Source: Streptomyces profundus
Lineage (GTDB): Bacteria; Actinomycetota; Actinomycetes; Streptomycetales; Streptomycetaceae
NCBI RefSeq assembly: GCF_020740535.1
Contig: NZ_CP082362.1
Coordinates: 2,108,001 to 2,172,000 of the forward strand
Direction of reading: 5' to 3'
Length of the DNA stretch: 64,000 bases
Shown here: piece by piece, positions 18,107 to 27,346 of the stretch
How the letters are laid out: each line of letters begins with the position of its first letter
How positions within the stretch are numbered: the stretch's first letter is position 1
The notes under the pieces: generated by a model
What the model saw: the letters and a program-made list of their open reading frames with translations, nothing else
The model's database searches: none
What the model was told of the DNA's origin: nothing
Program-made: the position numbers and the translations under genes

Positions 18107-18895
18107 ATGGAGACGCCGCAGAACCCCGACTCAGCCGCAGAACCCGCGGATCCGACCGACGACGCAGCGGAACAGGTCGATACCGCGCAGGCGCCCCCGA
18201 GCGGGATCGCCGCGACCGACTGGGCCGAGGCGTCCGCCGACCCCCGGTATCGGGCGGCCGTCGTGGATCTGCTGGGCGCGCTCGCCTACGGGGAGCTGGC
18301 CGCCTTCGAGCGGCTGGCCGAGGACGCCAAGCTGGCTCCCGGGCTGACCGACAAGGCGGCCCTGGCCCGGATGGCGACGGCCGAGTTCCAGCACTTCGAG
18401 CAGTTGACCGAGCGGCTGCGGGAGATCGACGAGGACCCGACGGACGCGATGCGCCCGTTCGCCGCCCCGCTCGACGAGTTCCACCGGCTGACCGCGCCTT
18501 CGGACTGGCTGGAGGGCCTGGTCAAGGCGTATGTGGGGGACGCCATCGCGGCCGACTTCTACCGCGAGGTGGCCTCCCGCCTCGACTCGGACACCCGTCG
18601 GCTGGTGCTGGGGGTGCTGGACGACACCGGGCACGCCTCGTTCGCCGTGGAGCGGGTGCGCTCGGCGATCGAGGCCGAGCCCCGGGTGGGTGGCCGGCTG
18701 GCGCTGTGGGCGCGGCGGCTGATGGGCGAGGCGCTCTCCCAGGCCCAGCGCGTGGTGGCGGACCGGGACGCGCTCTCCACCATGCTGGTCGGCGGCGTCG
18801 CCGACGGCTTCGATCTGGCCGAGATCGGCCGGATGTTCTCCCGGATCACCGAGGCGCACACCAAGCGGATGGCCGCTCTCGGCCTGTCGGCGTAG
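18107..18895 (+). CDS. ferritin-like protein, MiaE-like
   Basis: A 262-residue all-helical protein. An acidic 45-residue leader is followed by a four-helix ferritin-like domain with possible di-iron ligands in GELAAFERL, the AEFQHFEQ (ExxH) pair, DFYREV and DDTGHASF. It resembles the tRNA hydroxylase MiaE family found in Actinobacteria (MiaE_2), though the substrate here is not shown. The ATG at 18107 is chosen; upstream frame lacks coding character. A short flavin-barrel-like gene follows 25 bases later, perhaps in the same operon. Confidence 0.88.
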   Translation: METPQNPDSAAEPADPTDDAAEQVDTAQAPPSGIAATDWAEASADPRYRAAVVDLLGALAYGELAAFERLAEDAKLAPGLTDKAALARMATAEFQHFEQLTERLREIDEDPTDAMRPFAAPLDEFHRLTAPSDWLEGLVKAYVGDAIAADFYREVASRLDSDTRRLVLGVLDDTGHASFAVERVRSAIEAEPRVGGRLALWARRLMGEALSQAQRVVADRDALSTMLVGGVADGFDLAEIGRMFSRITEAHTKRMAALGLSA

Positions 18896-18920
18896 CGGCT
18901 GACGCCGCTAGGCTCGCGCC

Positions 18921-19454
18921 ATGGCGACAGCGGCTGAACCCGGCTTCGACCGGGCCCTGATCGAGGAGTCGGCGAAGAAGTCCGCACTGGTGTGGGTGCG
19001 CGGCCCCGAGGGGCCGCCCCGCGCCCTGTGGCATGTCTGGCACGAGGGCGCCGTCTGGCTGGTGGGCGGCCCGGGCGAGCAGCCGCTGGACGGCCTCGGC
19101 CTGGCCGACGGGGCGCGGGCCACGGTGAGCTGCCGCAGCAAGGACAAGGGTGGCCGGCTGGTGGTCTGGCCGGCCGAGGTGGCGGAGCCCGCCCCGGACG
19201 ATCAGGTGAGGGCGGCGGCGGTGGTCGAGCTGGCCACCAAGCGGCTCAACGCGCCGGACACCGCCGCCCTGGCCGAGCGGTGGAACGCGGAGTGCCGGGT
19301 GCTGCGGTTCACGCCGGCCGGCGGGACCAGCCAGGGCCCCGGCACGATGCCGGACGACGGCGGCGCGGCGCCGCCCCTGCCGACACCCGCCAGCACCCGG
19401 GTGCCGACGCCGACCGGCCTGCCCACCCGCCGCCGGCGCCGGAAGCGCGGCTGA
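18921..19454 (+). CDS. hypothetical protein, possible split-barrel fold
   Basis: A 177-residue protein. Residues 20-85 alternate short beta strands with conserved Trp (LVWVRGPEG, ALWHVWHEGAVWLVGG), reminiscent of pyridoxamine phosphate oxidase-like flavin barrels. The last 45 residues are Pro/Thr-rich and end in a basic RRRRRKRG-like tail. No catalytic residue can be assigned. It is probably co-transcribed with the ferritin-like gene. Confidence 0.75.
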   Translation: MATAAEPGFDRALIEESAKKSALVWVRGPEGPPRALWHVWHEGAVWLVGGPGEQPLDGLGLADGARATVSCRSKDKGGRLVVWPAEVAEPAPDDQVRAAAVVELATKRLNAPDTAALAERWNAECRVLRFTPAGGTSQGPGTMPDDGGAAPPLPTPASTRVPTPTGLPTRRRRRKRG

Positions 19455-19471
19455 CCTCCTCGATCGGGCCG

Positions 19472-20230
19472 TCACTCGCGCGGCAGCAGCGCGTCCCCGT
19501 AGTCGACGATCTCGTCGTCGGCCGGCGGGTGCAGGGTGAAGTCCTCGCCCCAGTCGGTCAGCTTGAGGTCGCCGGCGTCGCCGCCCCTGCGCAGCCGCAG
19601 CGGATAGGGCGTGCCGTCCAGGGAGACGTCCAGGGTGCCGCCCGCGCCCTCGGCCGCGTCGAGCTGGATGGTGCGGACCCCGTCCACCTCGCCCTCCTCG
19701 CCGGCGGTCCTGGTGCCCTCCATCGTGAGCACCGCCTCCAGCAGCGCGTCCTTCTCGGTGAAGCCGCTCAGCTCGGCGTAGGCCGGGTCGTCCGTGACGA
19801 CCAGCACGTACTTGCCGTCGAGCTTCTGCGTGGGGTCGGACTCCAGCTCCTCGGGGATGCCCTCGGTCTCCCAGAACGCGGCGTCGGCCCGCATGTACAT
19901 CTCGTCGCCGACCCGCAGCAGTTCGAAGGTGGCGCCCTCGGCCGAGACCTCGCCCACGGCGCCGTCGGGGCCGAGCCGCATGTCCAGCCGGTAGGAGGCG
20001 CCGTCGGCGACCACGGTGCCGGACAGCCGCACGCTGGTGGCCTCGGCCGCCGCCGTCCTGGCGGTCTCCTCGATCTCGTCGGGCGACAGCTCGTCCACGC
20101 CGTTGGTCTCCTCCGGCGGCTCCTCGGACGAGCCGCACGCGGATGAGCCGACGAGCAGCGTGACCCCGGACACCACGCCCGCCAGAACCCTGCGCCACCG
20201 GGGGTGTGTTGCGGACGCGCGAGCGATCAC
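19472..20230 (-). CDS. LprG/LolA-like lipoprotein
   Basis: A 252-residue exported lipoprotein. It has Arg residues, a hydrophobic segment and a lipobox ending S-S-A-C at about residue 32, then an acidic linker. The mature domain has the alternating strand pattern of LppX/LprG/LolA folds, which bind lipids in a hydrophobic cavity (for example VRLSGTVVADG, MYMRADAAF). A role in carrying a lipid or sensing envelope state is plausible. It is divergent from mrp and convergent with the preceding gene, so probably monocistronic. Confidence 0.85.
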   Translation of the reverse strand: MIARASATHPRWRRVLAGVVSGVTLLVGSSACGSSEEPPEETNGVDELSPDEIEETARTAAAEATSVRLSGTVVADGASYRLDMRLGPDGAVGEVSAEGATFELLRVGDEMYMRADAAFWETEGIPEELESDPTQKLDGKYVLVVTDDPAYAELSGFTEKDALLEAVLTMEGTRTAGEEGEVDGVRTIQLDAAEGAGGTLDVSLDGTPYPLRLRRGGDAGDLKLTDWGEDFTLHPPADDEIVDYGDALLPRE

Positions 20231-20343
20231 GGTGGCTGCCTCTCGTCCCGTGGGGCTGATGTGGCGGCAGCGTACCGGGCTCCCCGCGACGCGGGGAAAG
20301 GGGCGGTCCCTGTGCCGATCCCGTGCGCCGTACCATCGGGGGC

Positions 20344-21519
20344 ATGGCTACCGATATTCCCCCAGCGCCCGGCGCCACCGGCACCCTGCCCACCGAGGAC
20401 GATGTGCGGGCCGCGCTGGGGCGGGTGAACGATCCGGAGATCCACCGTCCCATCACGGACCTCGGCATGGTGAAGTCGATCGCCATCGACGCGGACGGCG
20501 TCGTCACGGTGGCGATCTATCTCACGATCCAGGGCTGCCCGATGCGCGAGTCCATCACCGCCGAGGTGACGGAGGCCGTGCGGGGCGTCGCCGGCGTGCG
20601 GGACGCGCGGGTCGAGCTGGACGTGATGAGCGACGAGCAGCGCAAGGAGCTGGCCAACACGCTCAGGGGCGGCCAGGCCGAACGCGAGGTCCCGTTCGCC
20701 CAGCCGGGTTCGTTGACCCGGGTCTACGCGGTCGCCTCGGGCAAGGGCGGCGTCGGCAAGTCGTCGGTCACGGTCAACCTGGCGGCGGCGCTGGCGGCGG
20801 ACGGGCTGAAGGTCGGCGTGGTGGACGCCGACATCTACGGCCACTCGGTGCCCCGGATGCTGGGCACGGAGGCGCGGCCCACCCAGGTGGAGAACATGAT
20901 CATGCCGCCCACCGCGCACGGCGTGAAGGTGATCTCCATCGGGATGTTCACGCCGGGCAACGCGCCGGTGGTCTGGCGCGGCCCGATGCTGCACCGGGCG
21001 CTTCAGCAGTTCCTCGCCGACGTCTTCTGGGGCGATCTGGATGTGCTGCTGCTCGACCTGCCGCCCGGCACGGGCGATATCGCCATCTCGGTGGCCCAGC
21101 TGGTGCCGGGCGCCGAGATCCTGGTGGTGACCACGCCCCAGCAGGCGGCGGCCGAGGTCGCCGAGCGGGCCGGCTCCATCGCGGTGCAGACCCACCAGAA
21201 GATCGTCGGGGTGGTGGAGAACATGGCGGGCCTGCCGTGCCCGCACTGCGGCGAGCTGGTGGACGTCTTCGGCACCGGCGGCGGCGAGCGCGTCGCCGAG
21301 GGCCTGACGCGGACGACGGGCGCCAAGGTGCCGGTCCTGGGCAGCATCCCGATCGATGTGCGGCTGCGGGAGGGCGGCGACGACGGCCGCCCCGTGGTGC
21401 TCTCCGACCCGGACTCGCCGGCGGGCGTCGCGCTGCGCTCGATCGCCTCGGCGCTGGGGGCGCGGCAGCGCGGCCTGGCCGGCATGTCCCTGGGGATCAC
21501 TCCGCGCGCGAAGTTCTGA
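20344..21519 (+). CDS. mrp: Mrp/NBP35 family Fe-S cluster carrier ATPase
   Basis: A 391-residue protein from the ATG at 20344. The N-terminal 100 residues are a MIP18/DUF59 domain (VNDPEIHRPITDLGMV). A P-loop SGKGGVGKSS with the deviant Walker A lysine follows near residue 142, then DADIYGHS and DLPPGTGD. A CPHC pair near residue 300 would bridge a [4Fe-4S] cluster between two monomers. It assembles and delivers Fe-S clusters to apoproteins in the cytosol. The position near the tatB/sigE block matches that in Mycobacterium. Confidence 0.95.
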   Translation: MATDIPPAPGATGTLPTEDDVRAALGRVNDPEIHRPITDLGMVKSIAIDADGVVTVAIYLTIQGCPMRESITAEVTEAVRGVAGVRDARVELDVMSDEQRKELANTLRGGQAEREVPFAQPGSLTRVYAVASGKGGVGKSSVTVNLAAALAADGLKVGVVDADIYGHSVPRMLGTEARPTQVENMIMPPTAHGVKVISIGMFTPGNAPVVWRGPMLHRALQQFLADVFWGDLDVLLLDLPPGTGDIAISVAQLVPGAEILVVTTPQQAAAEVAERAGSIAVQTHQKIVGVVENMAGLPCPHCGELVDVFGTGGGERVAEGLTRTTGAKVPVLGSIPIDVRLREGGDDGRPVVLSDPDSPAGVALRSIASALGARQRGLAGMSLGITPRAKF

Positions 21520-21563
21520 GGGGTCTCGGGGGTCTCGGGGGTCCGACGGTTCCGGGGATCCGC

Positions 21564-21589
21564 CTGGGCCGGGCCTCGGCCCGGCCCAG
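21564..21589. terminator. bidirectional hairpin after mrp
   Basis: A perfect 11-bp GC stem with a four-base loop (21564-21574 and 21579-21589), between convergent mrp and the next gene. Confidence 0.7.
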
Positions 21590-21597
21590 CTGCGCGG

Positions 21598-22281
21598 CTA
21601 GCCGCGCACCGAGTAGCTCTCGATGTCCTTGATCACGGCGAAGCCGAGGCCATAGGCGCTCATGCCCCGGCCGTAGGCGCCGATGTGCACGCCGTGCGGC
21701 GCGGCCCCGGCGAGCACCCAGCCGTACTCCGACTCGCGGTAGTGGAACGAGGTGGGCACCCCGTCCACCGGGAGGGACAGCTCGCTCCAGCCGCTGCTCT
21801 CCAGGTCGTCGGCCAACTCCCAGGCGATGGACGTCTGTTGTTCCAGCCAGTCCTGTCGGAGCGCCCGCTCCATCTGGGCCGGCCAGGTGCAGGCCAGCAG
21901 CCCGGAGCCGGCCAGCCAGGCCGCTGAGGCCGGCGAGGTGGCCTCCAGCACGCCATGGCCGTCGGGGCTGCGCCGCACCGGCCGCCCCGCGACGGTGACC
22001 ACGCTGGTGAACCGCTGGTCCTCGTGGCCGAGCTCGGCGCGCAGCGTCGGCTCCTGGCCGTGTCCCGTGGCGCCGTGCTCGACCGAGCCGTCGGCCGCCA
22101 TGCCGACCTGGGTCAGCCAACGGGGCCCGGTGAACGCGTCGTCCAGCCCGTACCAGGGAAAGTCGGCGGCGAGATAGCCCGCGAGCACCGGGCGGGCCCC
22201 CGGCACACCCCGGACCTTGCCCCCACTACCGGAATCGTCACCTGTCGCGTCGTGCGGCTCCGCCCGACTCGTCGTCTCCAT
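21598..22281 (-). CDS. hypothetical protein
   Basis: A 227-residue protein beginning METTSRAEPH, with GAGGAGG nine bases before the ATG. It is Trp- and Tyr-rich with many short hydrophobic strands (LAGYLAADFPWYGLDD, LAAGSGLLACTWP, YGLGFAVIKDIES). There is no signal peptide, membrane span or recognised motif. I believe it is a conserved streptomycete protein at this locus, but do not know its function. A small hairpin separates it from tatB upstream. Confidence 0.78.
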   Translation of the reverse strand: METTSRAEPHDATGDDSGSGGKVRGVPGARPVLAGYLAADFPWYGLDDAFTGPRWLTQVGMAADGSVEHGATGHGQEPTLRAELGHEDQRFTSVVTVAGRPVRRSPDGHGVLEATSPASAAWLAGSGLLACTWPAQMERALRQDWLEQQTSIAWELADDLESSGWSELSLPVDGVPTSFHYRESEYGWVLAGAAPHGVHIGAYGRGMSAYGLGFAVIKDIESYSVRG

Positions 22282-22390
22282 GTGCCGACGCCTCCTCATT
22301 GCCCTTGTCCTGGGCACACCCCGGACATAGGGAGGATAGCCATCCCGCTACGCGCTGTCGGGCGCGGCCGGTGAGCGGGGGCCGGCATAT

Positions 22391-22403
22391 GCCCCAAAGG
22401 GGC
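22391..22403 (-). terminator. short hairpin after tatB
   Basis: GCCCC-AAA-GGGGC, a 5-bp stem just downstream of the tatB stop codon. It is short, so it is a weak candidate. Confidence 0.4.
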
Positions 22404-22412
22404 TCGATCCAG

Positions 22413-23018
22413 TCAGGTGGCGTCGAGGTCGAAGGCCGGGGCCTCGGCGGGCGCCGCCTCGGCGGCGGGGGCCGCGGCCCGCGGTGCGTCCGAAGGGGTG
22501 GTGTCCTTGGCGAGCCGGTCGGCGCCCTTGCCGAGCTTGACCGTGCCCGCCGGCTCCTGGCCGTCCTTGGCGAGGCTGGTGGTGGGCTTGGCCGCCTCGG
22601 CGGTCTGGGCGCCCTGGGCGCTGGACGGCTTGCGCTGCTTGGCGAGGCTGGTGCCGGGGCGGGCCCCGCCCGGCTTGTTGCGCTCGACGGAGGTGCGGCC
22701 GTTGATGGCGTCCGTGACCTCCGTCAGCTCCTTGCGCACATCGAGGTCGTTCGCCAGCTCGCGGAGGCCGAGGTCGTCGTTGTCCATCAGGTGCTTCTTG
22801 GCGAAGGTCTTCGGGTTGAGGTCCTCGAACTCGAAGTCCTTGAACTCCGGTCCCAACTCCGAGCGGATGTCCTGCTTGGCGTTGTCGGAGAACGCGCGGA
22901 TCTTCCGAACGAACTGCACCACCTCGCGGATCATGTTGGGCAGCTTTTCCGGACCGAAGACCAGAATGGCCAGGATGATCAGCGTGATGAACTCTAGGGA
23001 CCCTATATCGAAGAACAC
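22413..23018 (-). CDS. tatB: Sec-independent protein translocase subunit TatB
   Basis: A 201-residue protein. One membrane segment at residues 4-21 carries the signature FGPEKLP just after it, followed by an amphipathic helix (NMIREVVQFVRKIRAF) and a long Ala/Pro-rich, lower-complexity C-terminus. With TatC it binds twin-arginine signal peptides of folded exported proteins. tatA and tatC are not in the window. The GTG start at 23018 lies 133 bases downstream of the htrA stop on the same strand. The sigE-anti-sigma-htrA-tatB order is conserved with Mycobacterium. Confidence 0.93.
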   Translation of the reverse strand: MFFDIGSLEFITLIILAILVFGPEKLPNMIREVVQFVRKIRAFSDNAKQDIRSELGPEFKDFEFEDLNPKTFAKKHLMDNDDLGLRELANDLDVRKELTEVTDAINGRTSVERNKPGGARPGTSLAKQRKPSSAQGAQTAEAAKPTTSLAKDGQEPAGTVKLGKGADRLAKDTTPSDAPRAAAPAAEAAPAEAPAFDLDAT

Positions 23019-23151
23019 CGGACAGCTCCCTCACGCAAACGAGTAGATGGCCACGGTACCCCGGGGTGCCTGGCGGAGGGGAGACCATCGGAACGAGCAA
23101 CGGGTAAAGGGATGGTTCGGGCACCTCGGGATGCGCGGGACACCGCCTCCG

Positions 23152-24699
23152 TCAGCCGGCGGACTCGCCGAGCACCACATCCAGCGTCAGCTCCTGATCG
23201 CCGCGCTCGATGGTCAGCGTCAGCTGATCCCCGGGGCGGTGGCTGCGGATCTTGATGATCAACTCGTCGGCGCCCAGCACCCGCTGACCGTCGACCGCCG
23301 TGATCACATCGCCGTCCCGGACGCCGGCCAGGTCGGCCGGGCTGTCCGGCACCACCGACGGATCGTCCGTGGAGCTGCCGACCCGGGCGCCCTCGCCCGC
23401 GTAGCGGGTGTCCAGGGTGACCCCTATCACCGGGTGGGTGGCCCGCCCGGTGTTGATGAGCTGCTCGGCGACATCCTTCGCCTGGTTGATGGGGATGGCG
23501 AAGCCGAGGCCGACGCTGCCCGCCTCGGAGCCGCCGTTGTCCACGCTGCGGATCGCGCTGTTGACGCCGATCACCCGACCGTCGGCGTCGGCCAGCGGGC
23601 CACCGGAGTTGCCCGGGTTGATCGGCGCGTCCGTCTGGAGGGCGTTCACATAGCTGATGTCGGAGCCGTCCGCCTGCTCGCCGCCGGCGGTGATCGGACG
23701 CTCGGTGGCGCTGATGATCCCGGAGGTGACCGTGCCGGCGAGGCCGAACGGGGAGCCGATGGCCACCACCGGATCGCCCACCCGCACCAGATCCGAATCG
23801 CCCAGCTCCAGCGGGGTGAGCCCGGAGACACCCGAGACCTTGACGACGGCCAGGTCGTAGCCACCGTGCCCGCCGACCACCTGACCGCTGACCGTGTCCC
23901 CGCTGCTGAAGGTGACGTCGACCAGCCGGCTGGCCCCCGAAGCGCCCGTGACGACATGGGAGTTGGTGAGGATATGGCCGCGGTCGTCCAGCACGAAGCC
24001 GGTGCCCGACTGGCCGCCGGCGGCGTGCAGCGTGACCACGCCGGGGAGCAGCGCGTTGGCGATGGCGGCGATGCTGCCATCGGGCGCTGCGACGACCTCG
24101 CCCGAGGTCTGCGGCAACCGCACCTCGCTGAAGGCGCCGCCCCGCTCCAACTGGACCCCGACCACACCGCCCAGCACCCCGGCCACCAGGGCCAACAGCG
24201 CCGCGCCGGCCACCAGCCTGAACGACCTGCCCCGGGAGCGCGGCGGCCTCTCCTGCGACGCGGTCGCGGTCGCGGCCAGCGGCACCGGGGCGGGCACGGG
24301 GGCGGAAGCGGCCCAGGGGTTGTAACGGCCGGACGGCCCGTCCGGCGGCGCTGCCGCACCGGACGACGCGGCCAGCGGGGCCGCGCCGCCGAGGCTGCCG
24401 CCGTCCGCCGGGGGCGGCAGGCGGACGCCGGCCGGCGGCGTCGGATCGGGGCGCTGCACGGGCGGCGCCGGCGCCCAGGGGCCGGGCTGGCCGTAGGGCG
24501 GCGTGCTGTACGGGTCCTCGCTGCCGCTGGCGGCGCCCGAGGCGGCGCCGGCCGGCTCGGCCGGGGAGGCCGCGCCGCGATCGGCGCGGTCGGGCGAGCC
24601 CCAGGGATGACCTGGGCCATCCCGCCGCTCGACACCGTTCCCCTTGTCCATGGCCGCCGTCCCCATCGTGTCCGCGCCGTCCTCTTCCCCGGGCTGCAT
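23152..24699 (-). CDS. HtrA/DegP-type membrane-anchored serine protease
   Basis: A 515-residue protein. A Pro/Ala-rich cytoplasmic region of about 160 residues leads to one membrane span near 160-182. Then comes a trypsin-like domain with the triad His248 (TNSHVV), Asp282 (YDLAVV) and Ser365 (GNSGGP), and a PDZ domain from about 420. It degrades or refolds misfolded envelope proteins. It follows the anti-sigma gene by 23 bases on the same strand, so it is probably part of the sigE transcript and of its regulon, as in mycobacterial SigE-RseA-HtrA. Confidence 0.93.
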   Translation of the reverse strand: MQPGEEDGADTMGTAAMDKGNGVERRDGPGHPWGSPDRADRGAASPAEPAGAASGAASGSEDPYSTPPYGQPGPWAPAPPVQRPDPTPPAGVRLPPPADGGSLGGAAPLAASSGAAAPPDGPSGRYNPWAASAPVPAPVPLAATATASQERPPRSRGRSFRLVAGAALLALVAGVLGGVVGVQLERGGAFSEVRLPQTSGEVVAAPDGSIAAIANALLPGVVTLHAAGGQSGTGFVLDDRGHILTNSHVVTGASGASRLVDVTFSSGDTVSGQVVGGHGGYDLAVVKVSGVSGLTPLELGDSDLVRVGDPVVAIGSPFGLAGTVTSGIISATERPITAGGEQADGSDISYVNALQTDAPINPGNSGGPLADADGRVIGVNSAIRSVDNGGSEAGSVGLGFAIPINQAKDVAEQLINTGRATHPVIGVTLDTRYAGEGARVGSSTDDPSVVPDSPADLAGVRDGDVITAVDGQRVLGADELIIKIRSHRPGDQLTLTIERGDQELTLDVVLGESAG

Positions 24700-24722
24700 T
24701 CAACCAGGTCGATCAGGCGATC

Positions 24723-25601
24723 TCAGCGCGGACTCACAGCGCCGAGAGCGCTCGGCGTGGTGTGCTCGGGGCGCAGCGGGCCTATGAGCGGCGATGCCGT
24801 GGTGACCGGCGGCGTGGCCTCGGGCACCGGAGAGGGGCCGTGGTCCGCCGGAAGACTGCTGCCCAGCAGGGTGAAGTGCCGCACAGGGGAGGCCGAGGGC
24901 GCCGCCGGGCCGCCGTCGGCGACCGGCTGGGCGCGCAGCGCCCCGGCCGCCTGGCCCTCGTCGTCGGCGCGCGCCGTCATCGGGCGCGGCCCGCCGCCGG
25001 GGGCGACGCCGCTGCCGGCGGTGATGGTGCTCGGGGCGGAGGCGGTGACCGCCGGGCCACCGGCGCCCGCGTTGCTGACCGCGCCGCCGATGGCGAAGGC
25101 CGCGAGCGACACCGCGCCCGCGGCGGCGAACGCGATCCGATGGCCGCGGTTCGCCCGGCCGAGCACCGGCGACTCATGTATCCGAAAGCCACGATCCCCG
25201 CCGAGGGAGGCGGGGGGCAACAGGGAGGAGCGGCCCCGGCCGCCGGGCAGCATGTCCAGCCGGAACGCGCTCGAACGTTTGGGAGGGGTGCCGGCGGACG
25301 GCGGGCCGTCCTCGCCGGGCGGCGGAGGCCCTTCGCCGATGGACCGCGTCGGCTCGACGCTCTCGGCCGGCACGTTCTGCAGCCTGGCCAGCAGGCCGGC
25401 GGAAGGCCCGGGGAGCGGACTCGCGGCGAAGGCGCTCTTCAGCCGACGCTGGGCCTCCGCCTCGGTCTTGCAGTGCGCGCAGGTGGCGAGATGGGCCAGC
25501 ACCCGGTCTCTTCGGTCATGGGACAGCTCGCCGTCCACCAGGGCGGCGAGGCTCTCTCCCAGATGACGGTCCGCGGGGCCGGACTCGGGGACAGCGGTCA
25601 C
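24723..25601 (-). CDS. zinc-binding anti-sigma factor (RseA-like)
   Basis: A 292-residue protein. The N-terminal anti-sigma domain has the HxxxCxxC site at His37, Cys41 and Cys44, the ZAS zinc motif. A long linker, one membrane span (near residues 155-170) and an extracytoplasmic Ala/Ser/Pro-rich C-terminus follow. It would hold the adjacent sigma factor inactive and release it on envelope or oxidative stress. The GTG start overlaps the sigma gene stop as GTGA, so the two are translated coupled in stoichiometric amounts. Confidence 0.93.
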   Translation of the reverse strand: MTAVPESGPADRHLGESLAALVDGELSHDRRDRVLAHLATCAHCKTEAEAQRRLKSAFAASPLPGPSAGLLARLQNVPAESVEPTRSIGEGPPPPGEDGPPSAGTPPKRSSAFRLDMLPGGRGRSSLLPPASLGGDRGFRIHESPVLGRANRGHRIAFAAAGAVSLAAFAIGGAVSNAGAGGPAVTASAPSTITAGSGVAPGGGPRPMTARADDEGQAAGALRAQPVADGGPAAPSASPVRHFTLLGSSLPADHGPSPVPEATPPVTTASPLIGPLRPEHTTPSALGAVSPR

Positions 25602-26407
25602 TCCATCGCGCCTTCCGCTGCTCCGCAGGCGGCTGGGGCCGCGGCGAGAACCGGATCGGGCGTGGCGTCGCGGGCGGCGCGCTCCCCCGGCGAGCGGTGG
25701 CGCAGCGCCTTGCGCAGATGGGAGCGGCCCCGGTGGATACGGCTGCGGACCGTGCCCAGCTTGACGCCGAGGGTGGTGGCGATCTCCTCGTAGCTCAGCC
25801 CCTCGATGTCGCAGAGCACCACGGCGGCGCGGAAGTCGGGGGCGAGCGTGTCCAGTGCCTGCTGCACATCGGCGTCGAAGTGGGTGTCGTTGAAGTGCTG
25901 TTGGGGCGTGGGCTCCTTGCTGGGCAGCCGGTCGGCCGCGTCGTCGCCGAGGGCGTCGAACCTGATGCGCTGCTTGCGGCGCACCGAGTCCAGGAAGAGG
26001 TTGGTGGTGATGCGGTGCAGCCAGCCCTCGAACGTGCCGGGGGTGTAGGTGGACAGCGAGCGGAAGACCCGGACGAAGACCTCCTGGGTGAGGTCCTCCG
26101 CGTCGTGCTGGTTGCCCGTGAGCCGGTAGGCCAGGCGGTAGACGCGAGCGCTGTGGGTGCTGACGATCTCCTCCCAGCTGGGGGGAGCCCACCCCTGGCT
26201 GTCAGCGCCCGTGCTGAAGGTGGCCACGGCTTTGGTGGTGCCGTCGGCGGTCTCGGTGGTGCCCTGCGCTCGGTCGCTGTCAGCGTTGTCTGTCACGGAA
26301 TTCGGCCCGCCGAAGGACCACCGGAAGCGCGCGAACACTCCCTGGCCGGTGGACGCGGCCGCACCTCCCCTGTCGGCTCTGGTGGTGTCCAGTGGAGCCC
26401 CTACCAT
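25598..26407 (-). CDS. sigE: ECF RNA polymerase sigma factor, SigE type
   Basis: A 269-residue group IV sigma factor from the ATG at 26407 ([12 protein letters not shown]), which has GAGG just upstream; the frame is open further to 26515 without a better start. An 80-residue N-terminal leader precedes sigma region 2 ([20 protein letters not shown], near 115-135) and region 4 ([25 protein letters not shown], near 205-230). It is the orthologue by context of M. tuberculosis SigE and S. coelicolor SCO5147. The next gene encodes its anti-sigma factor. Confidence 0.93.
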   Translation of the reverse strand: MVGAPLDTTRADRGGAAASTGQGVFARFRWSFGGPNSVTDNADSDRAQGTTETADGTTKAVATFSTGADSQGWAPPSWEEIVSTHSARVYRLAYRLTGNQHDAEDLTQEVFVRVFRSLSTYTPGTFEGWLHRITTNLFLDSVRRKQRIRFDALGDDAADRLPSKEPTPQQHFNDTHFDADVQQALDTLAPDFRAAVVLCDIEGLSYEEIATTLGVKLGTVRSRIHRGRSHLRKALRHRSPGERAARDATPDPVLAAAPAACGAAEGAME

Positions 26408-26526
26408 AGCCACCTCGCCCGTTAGCTCCGGATAAGCATTTTTGGCCTGCTTTTCCGTGGAGCCCCCGGGCGAGCGCCCGAAGGACCCCCGGAACACCCT
26501 GGGGACACAGACCAACTGCCCTGACC

Positions 26527-26552
26527 AACGTCAGAGGCGGGCATCCTGTTCC
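26527..26552 (-). promoter_or_regulatory. putative ECF (SigE-type) promoter of sigE
   Basis: On the minus strand GGAAC (26552-26548) is followed after 17 bases by CGTT (26530-26527), which matches the GGAAC/CGTT pattern of SigE-group ECF promoters. It points at the sigma gene, about 120 bases from its start, which fits autoregulation. Spacing is at the long end of what is usual. Confidence 0.5.
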
Positions 26553-26605
26553 CCACCGAAGTCGATACAGTCAAGGCGCGTGACAGACGGGGACAGGAGA
26601 GGGCC

Positions 26606-27256
26606 ATTACCGGCAACCGGCTGACGAGCTGGGCGTTCGCCGAGGCGTATGGCGCACCGGACGCCGAAAGCGCCGAGGGCACGGCGTTGGCCTGGGCCCG
26701 TGAGCGGGCGCTTGAGGCCGGGGTGCGCGCGGTCTCCCCCGGCACGGGCGACGCGCTGCGGCTGCTGGCCACGGTCTCGGGCGCGCGGGCGGTGGTCGAG
26801 ATCGGCACCGGCACCGGCGTCTCCGGCATCCACCTGCTGACGGGGATGCGTCCGGAGGCGGTGCTCACCACCGTGGACACCGAGCCCGACCGGCAGCAGT
26901 TCGCGCGGCAGGCGTTCCGGTTGGCCGGCTTCCCCGCCAACCGCACCAGGATCATCCCGGGCCACGCCCTCGACGTGCTGCCCCGGCTCACCGACGGCGG
27001 CTACGACCTGGTGTTCTGCGACGGCGACCGCCTTGAGTACCTGGACTATCTCGCAGAATCGTTGCGGCTGCTGCGCCCCGGCGGGCTGGTCTGTCTCGCC
27101 GGGGTCTTCGCCGGCGGACGCACCGTGGACTCGGCCGCGCAGCCCACTGAGGTGCGCCGGCTGCGGGAGTTGCTGCGCGCCGTCCGGGAGAGCGACCGGC
27201 TGGCCCCCGCGCTGCTGCCGGTCGGCGACGGGCTGCTGTGTGCGGCGCATCACTGA
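26606..27256 (+). CDS. class I SAM-dependent O-methyltransferase (non-canonical start)
   Basis: A 216-residue protein when begun at an ATT codon. Residues include ITGNR-LTSWAFAEAY, VEIGTGTGVSG (SAM motif I) near 72-82, TTVDTEPDRQ, and CDGDRLEYLDYL, typical of the O-methyltransferase family beside sigE in Actinobacteria (Rv1220c). No ATG, GTG or TTG occurs in frame between the upstream stop at 26522 and TTG at 26687, and TTG would delete the conserved N-terminus. AGGAG lies six bases before the ATT. It is divergent from sigE. The acceptor substrate is unknown. Confidence 0.82.
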   Translation: MTGNRLTSWAFAEAYGAPDAESAEGTALAWARERALEAGVRAVSPGTGDALRLLATVSGARAVVEIGTGTGVSGIHLLTGMRPEAVLTTVDTEPDRQQFARQAFRLAGFPANRTRIIPGHALDVLPRLTDGGYDLVFCDGDRLEYLDYLAESLRLLRPGGLVCLAGVFAGGRTVDSAAQPTEVRRLRELLRAVRESDRLAPALLPVGDGLLCAAHH

Positions 27257-27286
27257 TCCCCGCACCGGCGGCGACACGACAAACGA

Positions 27287-27317
27287 CGCCGCCCCGGAGG
27301 AATTCTCCGGGGCGGCG
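27287..27317. terminator. bidirectional terminator
   Basis: A perfect 13-bp inverted repeat with a five-base GAATT loop, between the convergent methyltransferase and DUF3117 genes. Confidence 0.8.
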
Positions 27318-27346
27318 CCACAGGATCAACGCGGAACGGCGCGGCG

